This document shows positions 53,081-64,000 of a DNA stretch of 64,000 nt, one piece after another. The DNA is from Rallus limicola. Taxonomy: Eukaryota > Chordata > Aves > Gruiformes > Rallidae. The DNA is taken from assembly GCA_022605955.1 (NCBI GenBank), contig JAKCOZ010000032.1, positions 2,976,001-3,040,000 of the forward strand, read 5' to 3'. The notes under the pieces are model-generated. The model worked only from the letters and a program-made list of their open reading frames with translations, made no database searches and was not told the origin of the DNA. The translations under genes were made by a program, and so were the position numbers. The first letter of the stretch is position 1; every line of letters starts with the position of its first letter.

Positions 53081-54350
53081 GAGCAAAGTGTCCTGCAGGA
53101 TGAAACAGCCTACCCTCTCCATTTACTGCAGGTCATAATGGAATACTCTTGTAATACACACACCGCCATCAAATGCCAATCTTTAGAGATGAGCTGAGAA
53201 GTCTCAAAAGCTACAGCACGAAACAGGAGAAGTGGAGGAGGTTTGGGGAGGAGATAACTGACTTTTCAGCACTCTGAGGTGGCTAAATACATTGCATGAA
53301 AACAGGTGTGAGACCCTACAAAAAGGTCCATCTGCACTCCTGAGGCAACTTAAAAATTTCCAAGGCAGAGGAATAATGAAATACACTATAACTGTACAAC
53401 AGCAAAGCCAAATGTTATACAGTTTTAGTCCATCTCATTCAAAGCTTGGGAACACCCACAAATTGGGCACCCAGCTTATGGCACTGCAGGATCTTACTGA
53501 GAACCACAGGTGTGTTTCCACTCAAAACCTCATCCCTCCCACAAACTTCATCTTGACAGTAGGTTTGTGTCCCAGCTGTGTTTGGAAAGCTCTTCTAAAA
53601 TTTCAGTTCTCTCTCTGGTTAATAAGTCTTTTTCTAATTTCCAGGCTCAAGAAACACTTAAGTCCACTTGATTTTCTACCCCTATTATTACATTCTATTC
53701 CCTCACTCATCTTTGAGCCCTCAATGTACTTTTAAAAAGTAAACATCTCTCTATACTGCTACAACACCATGTAAATCCCAATCAGCCCTGCAGCAAAGAG
53801 ATATGGAGGCACACCATGCAATTACTCATCCCTCTCTACAACTCTCCAAGTTTAAATAGATCCTCTTCTGATGCCAAGTAGCCAAACCACATAGGATAGT
53901 TCAAACGAGCCTCGTACAACTGGGCCAACACTTTCCACATTTCTCCTTTCCAGACACAGCCTGAAATCCCTTTCAGCAGTCTGGGGTCTGTTGGTAGCTC
54001 CATCAACAGTTGCTCCTTGGCCATTTTAAGCTCTATAACAACCTTGGAACATCCCTTCAAAGGAGGGTCCATCCAGCCCAGCCATCCCTCCGGGACAGTA
54101 GCACCCCCTAAGGAAAAGCAGAGCTATCTATCCTATGGGAAAACTTCCCAAAACTCCTATCTCACCTGTGCAGTTCACCCACTTCCTAACAAAAAATCTC
54201 TTTATTATTTTGCAAGTCACCTTATGCTTTCCTTTTATAAGTGAGTCTTGCTGCTGTCTGGACCTCTGTGAAAGGCTAGAATCCGTCTCCTGACGTAATT
54301 GGGACTCCCAATACACATCATCCACTAAGATGCTCCTTCCCTTGTACGTG

Positions 54351-54389
54351 CTTGCTGGGCACTCACCGTTCTGATGAGTGCCCAGCAAG
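54351..54389. repeat. perfect 15-bp hairpin with 9-base loop
   Basis: CTTGCTGGGCACTCA at 54351-54365 is the exact reverse complement of TGAGTGCCCAGCAAG at 54375-54389; the loop is CCGTTCTGA. Just downstream, GTTCTGATGA is repeated (54369-54378 and 54391-54400). A perfect inverted repeat beside a short direct repeat is what a template switch during replication would leave. No terminator or protein function is implied in vertebrate DNA. Confidence 0.8.
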
Positions 54390-56389
54390 GGTTCTGATGA
54401 CCCTACACCTCTGACCCTGGAAACAGGAATGACCAGTGGGTCCACAATCACTCTTGGTGCCCCACCCCTGGAACTGTTTAGACCTCAGTCTGTTTCTTGT
54501 ACAAAGGACTGCTACACTATTGAATCCTTCCTTGGAAGAAATCCACGTCATGCTTTCCATCCTCCAAACTTTCCTAGCTCCTGCTATGCCTTTTTGAGAT
54601 GGAGAAACAGAAACTCAAGAGGCAAGAGCAGCATAGACTTACACAGTAGCAAAGTGACATTTTGGGGGATATTTTTGGTACCTTTGTTCTTGTGCTGCCT
54701 GTTTTTATAACTGTCACTGAGTTAACATTTTCAGAGAAGTATCTTTTATATTTTACAGCTCTACCTATGCCCAACGTTTTGGCCATTGAGTGGAAATGGT
54801 GAGCTTGGCATTCATCGCCTCACATGTGGAATTTTTGTCTCCATCACTTCTCATCCACCTCCAGTAAATTTCCCCTGCTGCTGCCTTGCCTGGGCACTTT
54901 AGTTTGCACCACCCTTCTGCAGCCTTTCATTGGCAACACTCATCTTCAATGCTCTGAGTAACAGCTGCAGCAGCACTCTCTGTCATTTTGCCAGTTCAGT
55001 TAGTGGTGGAGCATCACAGGTTTAAGCATGGATACGTCTGTTATCCTCTTGCTCAGAACACTGAAGAGTTAGCCCTACCTTCCACACCTCTTGTCCTCTG
55101 ACAGGCTCTTTATTGATCTGCAGAGCGTTCCTTTGATCTGATGGAAGCACAGATTTTGAAAAGTACAGTAACGAAGTACTTCCACATTCTTATGGTTTTA
55201 GCCACCATAGAGTATTTCACTAGGGAAGGCCAATTTTGGGATCATTTGCTCCTTTTTGCCACCGTGACGACATTTTGGCATGATTCTGGGGCTGCTACTC
55301 TGGAGGTGGGATTGGGCTAAAACACACCCACTTTTTCCTTTCCCAGTAGCTTAGGGTTGTTCAACAAGAGGAAGGACTGTTAGGAGGTGACCCAGTGGTG
55401 CACCAGTGGAATTCCTCCAAGAAACTGAGCTCAAGGACACTGAGTTCTCCTAGCCAGCACACGTCCACCAGTGCCATGTAAGGCAGATACACTCAAATGC
55501 GTAGCAAAATATGTTGACTATCTCCACACCCCATGCTGGCTCTGAGAGTAATTCTTGTACGAAGTGGGATAAGCACTGATTACATTAGTTTGCCTTCACA
55601 CCAGGTTGATCTGACCCCAATAAGTGTGTTGCTCCACTCTTCTGTCCAGTAGCCAAATTGGTTACCTATCAGCTACCTCCTATGTCTCCTGACTTCGTTA
55701 CAGCCATTGCTCTGCCTCCAGTTTTGGATCTGTGGCTGAGCTTCTGCTACAGCTACACCCATCCTTACCTCAAAGTAATATGACTGCTCACTTGGAGCCT
55801 CAGATCTGCACTGGCTTGTTTCCAGGATTTCGGATTGTTTGGGGATTTTTGGAGGGGAAGAGGCAGATGGGCTGGTTACATGAAGATCAGTTCCTCAGCT
55901 GCTACAGCAACCTACTTCTTGTAGTCTGGCAGCTTCCTACTCCTAATGCAAGGTTAGGGTTTGCACCTGCAGCCACTCTCAGCTTCACAGAATAAGGTTC
56001 AGAACTCGACATTTAGAATCTAGCATTTTATTTTATCAGAATTTAAAGAATTTTAACACCTAGGCACTACGCTATTTAGAGTTAATTGCAACTCTTCAGC
56101 AAGCAGGAGTTGAAGAAAATTGTGTAGATTACGAAAGCTTCAGGTAAGTGCTACAACCACATGCATGTCTGTAAGAAAAGCTGAACTTCCCTATGCTGAA
56201 TTGCTTGTTTATAGCAACCTCCCCTGTTATTTGCCCCTAACCAAATGGCAATGTGCTGATTATTATTATATTACTAAATATTTTTGTTATACTAATCCAC
56301 AAAGTCAACAAAATCCTTCCATAAAATGCTCCCATCCTTCAAGGCATTACAGGTATTTAAAAAACTGTATCAAAGACCTTGTGCCAAGG
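54390..56389. other. unique non-coding DNA
   Basis: About 2 kb with scattered short open frames on both strands and nothing recognisable. Two neighbouring minus-strand frames (53836-54072 and 54128-54451) look mildly protein-like but match no family I know. Confidence 0.5.
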
Positions 56390-56800
56390 TTACTAAAGGA
56401 AATACTACACAGGATGGGTCCCAAGACCTGTCCCTTATGAATACTTGTAATAGTTCTCCTGCAACCTGGTAACTCCCCCCTCAACACATCCTGCCACAGT
56501 CCTCTCTTTTCCCAGCTCCTTATCTGCCTAAACCAGTTTCTTATAATTCCCGTATTAATCTGCACCATCTCCACTTTAAATAATAATTTCCTTTGGGAAC
56601 TGTACTGAATGAAGGCTTCCTATAAATCCAGATAGCTGTAAGCCCACCGCATTACTGTAGTCGGAGATGGTCGCTATCTCAGCAAAAAGAAACATTGAGT
56701 TAGTCTGACAAAATCTCCTTCTGATCAGAATTGTACATTTTATCCCACTTGTCACTTACTATGATGTCCTTGATTACATTTTGTTCCAAACCTGTCCTGA
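56390..56800 (-). mobile_element. ancient CR1-type LINE remnant, ORF2 region
   Basis: The plus strand follows, in order, the antisense text of the CR1 reverse-transcriptase region as I remember it from ancestral amniote copies: CCAGCTCCTTATCTGCCTAA, then GGGAACTGTACTGAATGAAG, then TTGAGTTAGTCTGACAAAAT, ACTTACTATGATGTCC and TTACATTTTGTTCC. Intact elements encode the polymerase here, but stops and indels occur throughout. Divergence is far greater than in the CR1 copies at 20063 or 21732, so this is an old insertion. Confidence 0.6.
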
Positions 56801-57346
56801 TACATTATGTAGCGGTGAAATAACTCAATTTGCATGCGCTTTTTAGGATTTCTTCTTTTGATATTTTTCCATATATGTTAGTATTCAACAGTCAGAGCAC
56901 ATTATCTCCACGCTGAAATAAAGATCAGGAGGCTTTACTGGAGGTAAAATCAGGAAAGTAGCATATTCGGTTTCTAGAAGGGATAAAACTAATATAAACA
57001 AGAGCTTTCCTATCCTTTATCCATCCTTGGAGAGATCACACAGACCAACCTCAAAACCTCCCAGCAGAAAGGAGGCCAGACACATCATATTCCAGGATGA
57101 TTTTACAGCTTGCTACTCCAATGGTGATATGAAGCCAAAAGTGGAGCATTCAGAAGTGGAATGGAAATACTGCCGCAATATTCGCAAGAATTAGATCATG
57201 TTATTGAGAACAAGCATTTAACATCCTTCAGTAGGCTTTTCAATCTGTTAGTGTTACCTTGTTCATACTTTAACTGTATTTTTCATAGGAAATAAACCTT
57301 TTATTTTTTTGTGCTCGCTTAGATTGCCATCAGAGTTCAGCTGAAC

Positions 57347-57610
57347 TCACCAAGGCAAAGGAACCTGCGGTATTTCCCCCTTCTCCGATGCTGCTAGTCT
57401 CTGCAGTCCCAGGTAGAAATCTACAAGTGAGAACACGACTTGGAGGAAGCTAACTCCAGTCATGATCTGTGTATTTCCAACAAGCCCAGCCATCTCTTCC
57501 CTGCGGTACAGCGGAGCTGCTGAGCCGATTGCCATCTTGTGATTCAAATCAACAATTAAATTCTCAGTGCCATGGAGCGTGAAGCCTCCCATGGACAGAT
57601 TTCCTATCAT
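57347..57610 (-). CDS. candidate coding exon, unrecognised
   Basis: A minus-strand open frame of 87 codons beginning MIGNLSMGGFTLHG. It contains a hydrophobic stretch (GVSFLQVVFSLVDFYLGLQ) that could be one membrane segment, preceded by the polar run APLYRREEMAGLVGNTQIM. What makes it notable is its end: the last codons run CCT TGG TGA GTT, so the stop coincides with CCTTG|GTGAGT, a near-perfect splice donor. An exon ending there would continue in phase 2 into an exon to the left. Seven CpG sites in about 260 bp is high for this neighbourhood. Against it, no clear acceptor, Kozak context or promoter is seen upstream and I cannot assign a family. It may equally be chance or a pseudogene exon. 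Confidence 0.22.
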   Translation of the reverse strand: MIGNLSMGGFTLHGTENLIVDLNHKMAIGSAAPLYRREEMAGLVGNTQIMTGVSFLQVVFSLVDFYLGLQRLAASEKGEIPQVPLPW

Positions 57611-57989
57611 TTCCCCACAACATTTTCTCAGTTAATATTTCAAGGACATGACCTTCAGTCGCAAGTATATCGTGTAAGCATTATTAACAGCATATACCTC
57701 TGGACAGACATCGGTGCTAAATTTAAAACAAGAAAACTAAAAGCTAAGGGATGTAAGGAAAAAAATTATGCCTTTTTCAGGAAGTGCAGTGGAACAAAGC
57801 AGTAAATCAAAAAAAACCCACCCAGCCCCACCCAGAGGTGAAGGCAGCCTCAAAGAACGCAGGTGACTAAGGGGATTATCGCAGAAAGTATTTGGGAAAT
57901 TGCTTTCACCAAAAGCATGTGTGTATTAAAAGGGAAATTATGGTACCTTAATTGTGCTTCCCAGACAGAGTCATTGAGATCACATGTTG

Positions 57990-58360
57990 ATCACCTGGAA
58001 AGCAGAAAATAGAAGATTAATAAAATTGTTCATTTTTTAATTACCGATTAAGAAGAGCAACTAATATCATACATTTATCCTTTATTAAAATAGTTGTAGC
58101 CTTCCAAACAGAGAAGAGCAGAATACCTAGCTTTTTATATCAGCTATTTTATTTCTGATAAAGGCGGCTTCAGATAAGAAAAATAACAAGAAAACAATGC
58201 CTGAGGTTTTTATTACTGTAGTTTACATATTTTCATGAAGGCTGTCAACTCAGAAACTGGGGAAAAATTCATAAGAGTTTTTATTCTCATAAAATAACCA
58301 CTCTAAACCGTATCTATCGGGCACTTATCTGTAATTTGTTTAGACTCAAATATATTCTCT
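57990..58360. other. AT-rich stretch resembling a conserved non-coding element
   Basis: Long AT-rich DNA with motifs such as TTTTTAATTACCGATTAAG, CTGATAAAGGCGG and TTATTACTGTAGTTTAC. The texture resembles developmental enhancers. Inference from composition only. Confidence 0.2.
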
Positions 58361-58597
58361 GCCCTTCCCCAACCTGAAATATTTATAGTAAAATCTCTAA
58401 TGGGTTGTTTATAACCCTTTCCTGTGTGCATGCAAGTACCTCCCTGGGATAGAGGATACAACTGGTGGGCAAAGGAGTATTTTGGGGACTGTTTCTCCCA
58501 TGTTTACCCAGTCGAGACCGTGCCACAGGGAAACTTGGAACAGACACAGGACCTGATGGATTGAAGAAGAATTTGGGCCTCGAGGCATAGAGCTGCT

Positions 58598-58615
58598 GGG
58601 GTTGGGGGGGTGGGG
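58598..58615 (+). repeat. G-rich tract, potential G-quadruplex
   Basis: Four, seven and four guanines separated by TT and T, followed by TGTCCC. Splitting the long run gives four G-runs with short loops. Confidence 0.55.
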
Positions 58616-58984
58616 TGTCCCTTTTTTCAGGGCTCCAAGGACCTCTACACCAAGGAGTGCCTTCTGATGGACACAGGGCAGATACCCCAGGGGGACACTG
58701 ATCTGAGAGCTGAGAGACCAGGGTGCATGAGGAAACCACCAGGCAAACTGGGTGGTCAAAGACTACACTCCCGTTTTTTGTCTCCTGGTAAGATCTAGTG
58801 CCAAACTTTTGGCAGTGTGTGAGCTTACCGTGACCCCTACATCAAGGAACAGTGCTGTTTGGATCACTGAGTCACTGAGAAAGCATGACTGCAAGAAATC
58901 CGTATTCAGTGGAATTCAACCTAAACCAGAACTGCAGCTCTGAATGTTTCCAGACTTCAAGGTTATAGCCAGTCCATAATTGCT

Positions 58985-59074
58985 CCAACCCCCCTGCCAC
59001 AGGCAGGGACACCAACCTCAGGCCTAGACCTACACAACTTTGCCCAGGGCCCCACCCAACCTGGCCTTCTCGGA
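58985..59074 (-). mobile_element. CR1 LINE internal 3' fragment
   Basis: CCAACCCCCCTGCCACAGGC, AGGGACACCAACC and CCCCACCCAACCTGGCCTT reproduce the CR1 3' untranslated text in minus orientation. The tail itself (to the left) and the ORF2 part (to the right) are not recognisable, so this is a roughly 90-bp relic. Confidence 0.75.
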
Positions 59075-60680
59075 TCTTGTATTGGGTGAGGGAGGAGGTT
59101 TTAAGTTGTTATTGGTTGGCTTTAAAACGGAATCGTATAGCTGTTGGGCTCATTTCACCTCTCCTTTTTTGGTAAAATCCAGGTCTTTTTACTAAGAGAG
59201 CATCTGTCAGCATTATCTTCGGACAATTTCACAAGAAGCAAAGACATTTTGCAGGTTGCTGCTTTCCCTTCTCCTTCAGTACCCATCAGTTATCCATGTA
59301 ATAGGACCCAGTTGTCCAGAATATGCAGAGACTCAACCAATAAAACAACAAAACTTATCCTCAGGGCTGTTAATTGACAGCAGAAAAATTATTTCTTCTA
59401 CTGGAGTTCACTAGCTTGCTGTGCCCTTAAAGCAGAAAGCAGGCATATTTAGGTACACGTGGCTTGTGTTGCAATAGCAGAAACTTCTTGTGTTCTCAGG
59501 TGGAAAAAACACACGGTGCAGTCAGATTCGTAAAGTAACTGATAGCTTCTAAGGCTGATGGAAGTTTATGGAAACACATGGATGTTATAAAGACTTCAAA
59601 GTATCACGTAAGGGGAAAGAACACTGTACTTTATTAGCTTTGAAAATAACTGCTGAAGTAAAAATTCGGGGAGCTTCATTACCAAGACACCATATGTGTG
59701 TGGGAGTACTTAACTTTCCCCAGAACACGTCTGCTTGACCAAATCATTTCCCTCTACTATATATATGTATGTATGTATAGATATATATACACACACACAG
59801 AGAGGCACAATGAAAAAAAGTATAACCAGACAAAAATAAGGAATAAACAGTGTTCAGTTCACTAAAACAAACATTTGTTCATATTTCTGAAGACATCAAA
59901 CAATACTACTGCATTTACCAAGAAAAAGAAATAATATTGTTTCCAGCACAAACACTCTCCAGAAACTCACTGCTGGAAGAGCTCCCATTCTTTCCTTCAG
60001 AGTTAAGTATAAAATTGAGGATGGGAAGATAGCTACTTTTTGAGCATGTGCACTGGTTTATATGAAATACAGACATGTTCTCCCAACATCATGGTTACCA
60101 CCCATCCAAGATTCTCCCAAAATAATTACGTTATTTCACCCACAAAAATCCACAGCATTAAGGCTGCAATTAGTTTGTCCAGAGAATGCCCAGTCTTCCA
60201 TGCATGTAGTAGAGGGAGAGGAACAAAATGAATTGCATTACCATGGGAACAGGGTTTACTACTTGCTTTACTAAGAGATTAATGCCTATTGTCAGCAGAT
60301 TTTATGATAAATGATCATCATTTTGCATTTTTGTAATGAAGATGCATCATGCTGTGTGCTGTTCACACACTGTACAACACTTTTCCCCTAATCATCAAGG
60401 GCTTTTAGTTTTGTATATTATTTTACATAAAATAGACTGTTTAGATTGCAATTGTTTTGGATTTTAACACTTTAAAAAAGAAAAAGGCCACTTCAGCTCT
60501 GAGTTATCCATATCACCAGAAGGTAACACAGCCATGGATATAGTGTGAGAGGAGAAGATGAAAGCAGGTCATGCTGTAGCTATTTTGCCCACACAAACTA
60601 TAATTTGGGAGTTTACTTTGGACTTTACCATACAGGGGGCTCAAAATCTGCCTGAAGGACTAGTTCCTCCCCTTGAACCC
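59075..60680. other. unique non-coding DNA
   Basis: About 1.6 kb of AT-rich DNA between CR1 fragments. It contains the compound microsatellite at 59757-59804 and an AT-rich stretch at 60270-60475 with motifs such as GATAAATGATCATCATTTTG. No gene recognised. Confidence 0.55.
59757..59804 (+). repeat. compound TA / GTAT / CA microsatellite
   Basis: Successive blocks of TA, GTAT, TA and CA units over about 48 bp, ending in AGAGAGG. Such compound repeats are usually length-variable between individuals. Confidence 0.85.
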
Positions 60681-60917
60681 TCACAGAATCACAAGGTTGG
60701 AAAAGATCCTTAAGACCGTCAAGTCTACAATTCCTGTCCTATGCTAAACAGTATCCCTAAGTACCTCATCTACCCATCTGTTAAACACATCTAGGGATGG
60801 TGACTCAACCCCCCACCCGGGTAGCCGGTTCCAGGCCCTGACAACTCTTAGAGTGAAGAATTTTTTCCTAACATCTAATCTGACCCTGTCCTGGCACAGC
60901 TTGAGCCCATTTCTTCT
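60681..60917 (-). mobile_element. CR1 LINE 3' fragment
   Basis: Starts with a worn tail complement (TCACAGAATCACAAGGTTGG), then AAAAGATCCTTAAGACCGTC, TTAAACACATCTAGGGATGG and CCGGTTCCAGGCCCTGACAA. It ends near TTGAGCCCATTTCTTCTCGG. This is CR1 3' untranslated DNA plus the end of ORF2 in minus orientation, truncated at the 5' side near 60917. Confidence 0.9.
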
Positions 60918-63900
60918 CGGAAATTTCCCACTGTGAGGCAGAGCTGAGCATTTTGTGCCTGCTGGAATGGGGCTTCTGCTTTAGTTTCCTCTAAAGGAAC
61001 CTCATTCACGGGCAATGAAACACTCCTGATTGACCCGCGACACAATAAACAGCAACGATCAAAGGATTTGCTTCAAAACCATGCTACTGCTCCAAGCTAT
61101 CAATTATTTCTATTCCCAAGAGGAAGCAATGGGACACGTTAGGAATAACTAAGAGTGTAGGGGTAAGGTAAGAACATCCTCTTATACAAACCAGTGGCCT
61201 CTCCTAGCCCTTGTCTGAGACTATCACGTAATACCAAATTTCACCCGGAATGGCAAGAACTAGGAGATTCTTCACTTAGCAATGACAACATGTGTATCTA
61301 GTAAGCAACCATTAAACCCCTAAAATCCAGACACTTGGCCTTTTATTTCTTTGCTGTCCTTTTAGTGATGCAAGACTCAGTGAAAGGCAGTCTGAAATTC
61401 TGCTGCCATGTTTCCTGGTAACCAGCAGATGCATACATTTATTTTAAATTAGAGAGGAAGCACAAATGGCATGTTGGTGTAATAATTCCAAAATATTGTG
61501 CTGACTAAATACATTTTCAAGGCTGTAATTCAAGACTAGCTTAATTTCACCAATTGATGACTGCCTGACAAACAACTCCTGTCTCTGAATCTGAAACATT
61601 TGGGAGTTTATTTCTGAGGTACTCATATCCTCCTTCTTTCTTAATAATACTTCAACTAAAGGAAAGGGCCCAGTTTGGGAAGAATAAAGGTGCAGAGGTC
61701 TCTGTTTATGAAGATCCTCGAGGTCAGGTTCAGCCTCCAGCTCTGCCCAGATACTTGTAATTTTTCATTTTCTGTAGACTGAAGGAATTGCCTGCAAAGT
61801 ACAAATGCTAGAATTTGAGTACAGAAAGGATTAATTTCTGACTTTTCCCTGAAATGGGTTCTTGACCTTTTACAACAGACATTTGCCGACTCTCCTGGGA
61901 TGCCAAGCTTGCAATGGCCAAGACCCCAGGGCTTTGATCCAGAAAAGTTGGTTGTATTTTAGTTAGTGCTGAAGGACTTGCTGGCTCTCTGTGCATTTAC
62001 CTCCACTTAGTTTTAATTGCCAGATCTAGCAGCTGCTTAGGTATGACCCACTGAATAGCAGTAGTATTTTTCCAAACTTTGAGATCTATCCCAAAGCTGA
62101 CGGTTGTAGCCAGTGGCTAAGAACTAATTGCAGCCAGGTTTGGGGATGGGAACCAGCTTCTAAAGCAGAGGCAGCAGCACATGTAAAGTTAAGGTACACC
62201 AAACTGAATTGACACAGAACTGGTCTTAACATCCACAAAATCAACAGTGCTTTGCTATAAGGATGTCAGGAGGGCCAGGGGGTTCAACTTATATTTTAGG
62301 ATCAGAGTTACAGGTTAGGGTGAGTTAGCAGGAAGAGCTAAAAATTGGCATGAAGAGCACTATTATCAAAGCTAAGGAATGCAAATCCACACTCTTCACG
62401 AAGGAAGAGTCCTAAAGCTCTCACCCACCTTTGAAAGTTACCCCTTTTATTTTAATTAACCCTATGTTACCTATAATGAGTCTTACAATACTTATATTTT
62501 CATCTATGATACCCTAGCAAACTCCACATCTACACTTCTCAACGCCTGGTCTTGAATTTTTATGTAGCTAAGATATAGTTCATAACTGAACAACTCTTTA
62601 AATATTTACATCTGCTTTCTGATGAGACTAGTCACTGCTATGTCTTTGTTTCCTAATTAAAAGGAAAATTAATGATTCGAAAAATCTTTAGGCTGAGGGG
62701 AGCAGGATTGCTTTGCATGCAAACACTTCCTCTCCTGTAGGAAAAACAGGTTTTGATTTTGCCTGGAGAGTATGTTAAGTACCAGTTTTCATCAGAAAAA
62801 AATACAAATGCAACTAGATGCTCTACTACTAACAAACTTCACTGTTCTGGGTTTGTAAATCAGTATGCTTACTTCCTAGTAAGCAAAACTTACAGATGGT
62901 GTTTCTAAAATCTCTTAGCAAACCACCTCTTCCAAAAGTCTCCATCAGCTACTAACAGTATGTAAAGAGTATTATCCTGGCATTTTTATTATAAGTTTTG
63001 GTGTGAAATAGAAGCAATGAAAACTTGATTTACTGCAATCCCTTTCAGGAAAATCAACTTAGTCATATTTTTCTTGGGCACAGAAAGTAAGCTTAACTCA
63101 AAGTAAATTATTTGCTTTAGCATTATTTCTTGCTTTCTGGATACATTTCACATATATTTACATCTGCCTCTGTTTAGAGGCATGTAAATGCTGGTTTTGC
63201 ACAGCTGGAGGAGCCTGGTTGACTGAACACAGGCGCAGCGATCAAACTCCAAATTTACAACCTCAGTTCTCTCTTTTTTTTTCTCTCCCTGTAGTTTCTG
63301 CCACACAAACTCCCCCTAACTCAACCGCATCCAAAGTACATTTAAAGCATTTACTGCTCATAATAAAATAAAATCTCTGAAATACTTTTTAAAAAGTCTT
63401 AGTGTCACTCCAAATTTCACAGTGCCCAGAAGGTGTGTTTATAGATCAACTGGGACTGCATCTTTATTCTACCTATAGAACAAAGCAAACAACTCTGTGC
63501 TTGTTCCATATTCCTCATCTGTTGTCAGGCCATTTTGTACCACCTCATGCCTTCATTCTTCAGGCATTGCTTGCTTTGACCAGCTGACTCACTGTGTAAG
63601 ACAATGCACTTTAAAAAATTGTATAAATAAAATAATCTTGACAACAAGAAACCATATTCCATCATATCTAGCACTTGCAGTACAAATTGTTTGGGATACC
63701 ATCACAAACCACATCAGATGAAAAGCCAGAGATACCTAACAATTGTTCCATTTGGATTCAATGGAAACAAGAAGCATCATTTTGAAAACATCAATACGTT
63801 ATCGGAGATGAAGGCCAGACAGTTGTCTTGTAACTTGTAAGCAGGACCTCAGTGTAAGCAGAAAATCCAGCTCAAGGCACAATTCATCCCTTACCCTGAA

Positions 63901-64000
63901 GGGACGGCAAAGTGGGGAATACCAGAAGTGGACCCTAGCCTGAGAAGTCACTGAGACATCCTCTCTCCTACTCTTGTACAGCCCATCTGTGAAACCCCTG
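60918..64000. other. unique non-coding DNA to window end
   Basis: About 3 kb with no recognised gene, RNA or interspersed repeat. AT-rich throughout, with only short unrecognisable open frames. Confidence 0.55.

Larger units (their letters stand above)
45127..54350. other. unique non-coding DNA, no gene recognised
   Basis: About 9 kb without a recognised gene. It holds a poly(A) run, a TTTG and an AAAT simple repeat, and short duplications such as GGTGATGAATGA, present twice near 52719-52752. A short stretch near 53004-53040 (GGCTTGGAAAGGCCCACC) may be a scrap of CR1 3' end but is too short to call. Confidence 0.55.
56801..58984. other. non-coding DNA with one candidate exon
   Basis: No CR1 or LTR recognised. 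It contains the candidate coding exon at 57347-57610 and an AT-rich enhancer-like stretch at 57990-58360. A G-rich tract lies at 58598-58615. Confidence 0.5.

Noticed and set aside
53836..54451. Two adjacent minus-strand frames that might be a decayed retroviral gene
   Set aside because: No retroviral motif (protease, polymerase or zinc knuckle) could be seen and no flanking LTR pair exists.
1..64000. CRISPR arrays, bacterial operons, ribosome-binding sites, phage or plasmid features
   Set aside because: The repeat content is avian and no regularly spaced direct repeats or prokaryotic gene layout are present.

Overview
The window is vertebrate nuclear DNA, almost certainly from a bird. The recognisable interspersed repeats are CR1 LINEs, some ending in the diagnostic ATTCTATG-type 3' tail (seen here mostly as its complement), and avian endogenous-retrovirus LTRs. 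I saw no mammalian Alu, B1 or L1. The LTR that begins TGTCCTGGTTTCAG is, from memory, common in many neoavian genomes, so a neoavian bird is my best guess rather than chicken; that is inference. Open frames are short and mostly overlap on both strands. There is no bacterial gene layout, operon, CRISPR array or rRNA/tRNA cluster.

Layout. 1-555 is a CpG-retaining, LTR-like segment that may run off the left edge. About 625-1204 is an old plus-strand CR1. 1205-8694 and 8862-18871 are mostly unique AT-rich non-coding DNA, split by a short minus-strand CR1 at 8695-8861. 18872-19611 is a plus-strand LTR of about 740 bp. A CR1 pair follows (20063-20305 and 21732-22375, both minus), the second carrying a broken C-terminal reverse-transcriptase fragment. 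22376-29909 is unique DNA with a hairpin near 22660 and a very old CR1-like stretch near 24600. 29915-30513 is a well-preserved solo LTR with a 5-bp target duplication. 30519-44548 is unique apart from an inverted pair of LTR-end fragments at 42584-42664. 44549-45126 is another minus CR1. 45127-56384 is unique and holds a perfect 15-bp hairpin at 54351-54389. 56390-56800 is an ancient CR1, and minus-strand CR1 pieces lie at 58985-59074 and 60681-60917. The remainder to 64000 is unique.

Genes. I could not recognise a host protein-coding gene. The most coding-like stretch is a minus-strand open frame at 57347-57610, which ends exactly at a strong splice-donor consensus and is richer in CpG than its surroundings; it is at best a candidate exon. 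The window is therefore best read as a gene desert or part of a very long intron. Several AT-rich stretches with TAATTA-type motifs could be conserved regulatory elements, but that needs cross-species alignment.

I found no convincing new biological system. The observations most worth checking are the candidate exon, the intact solo LTR, two hairpins, and the head-to-head LTR-end palindrome.
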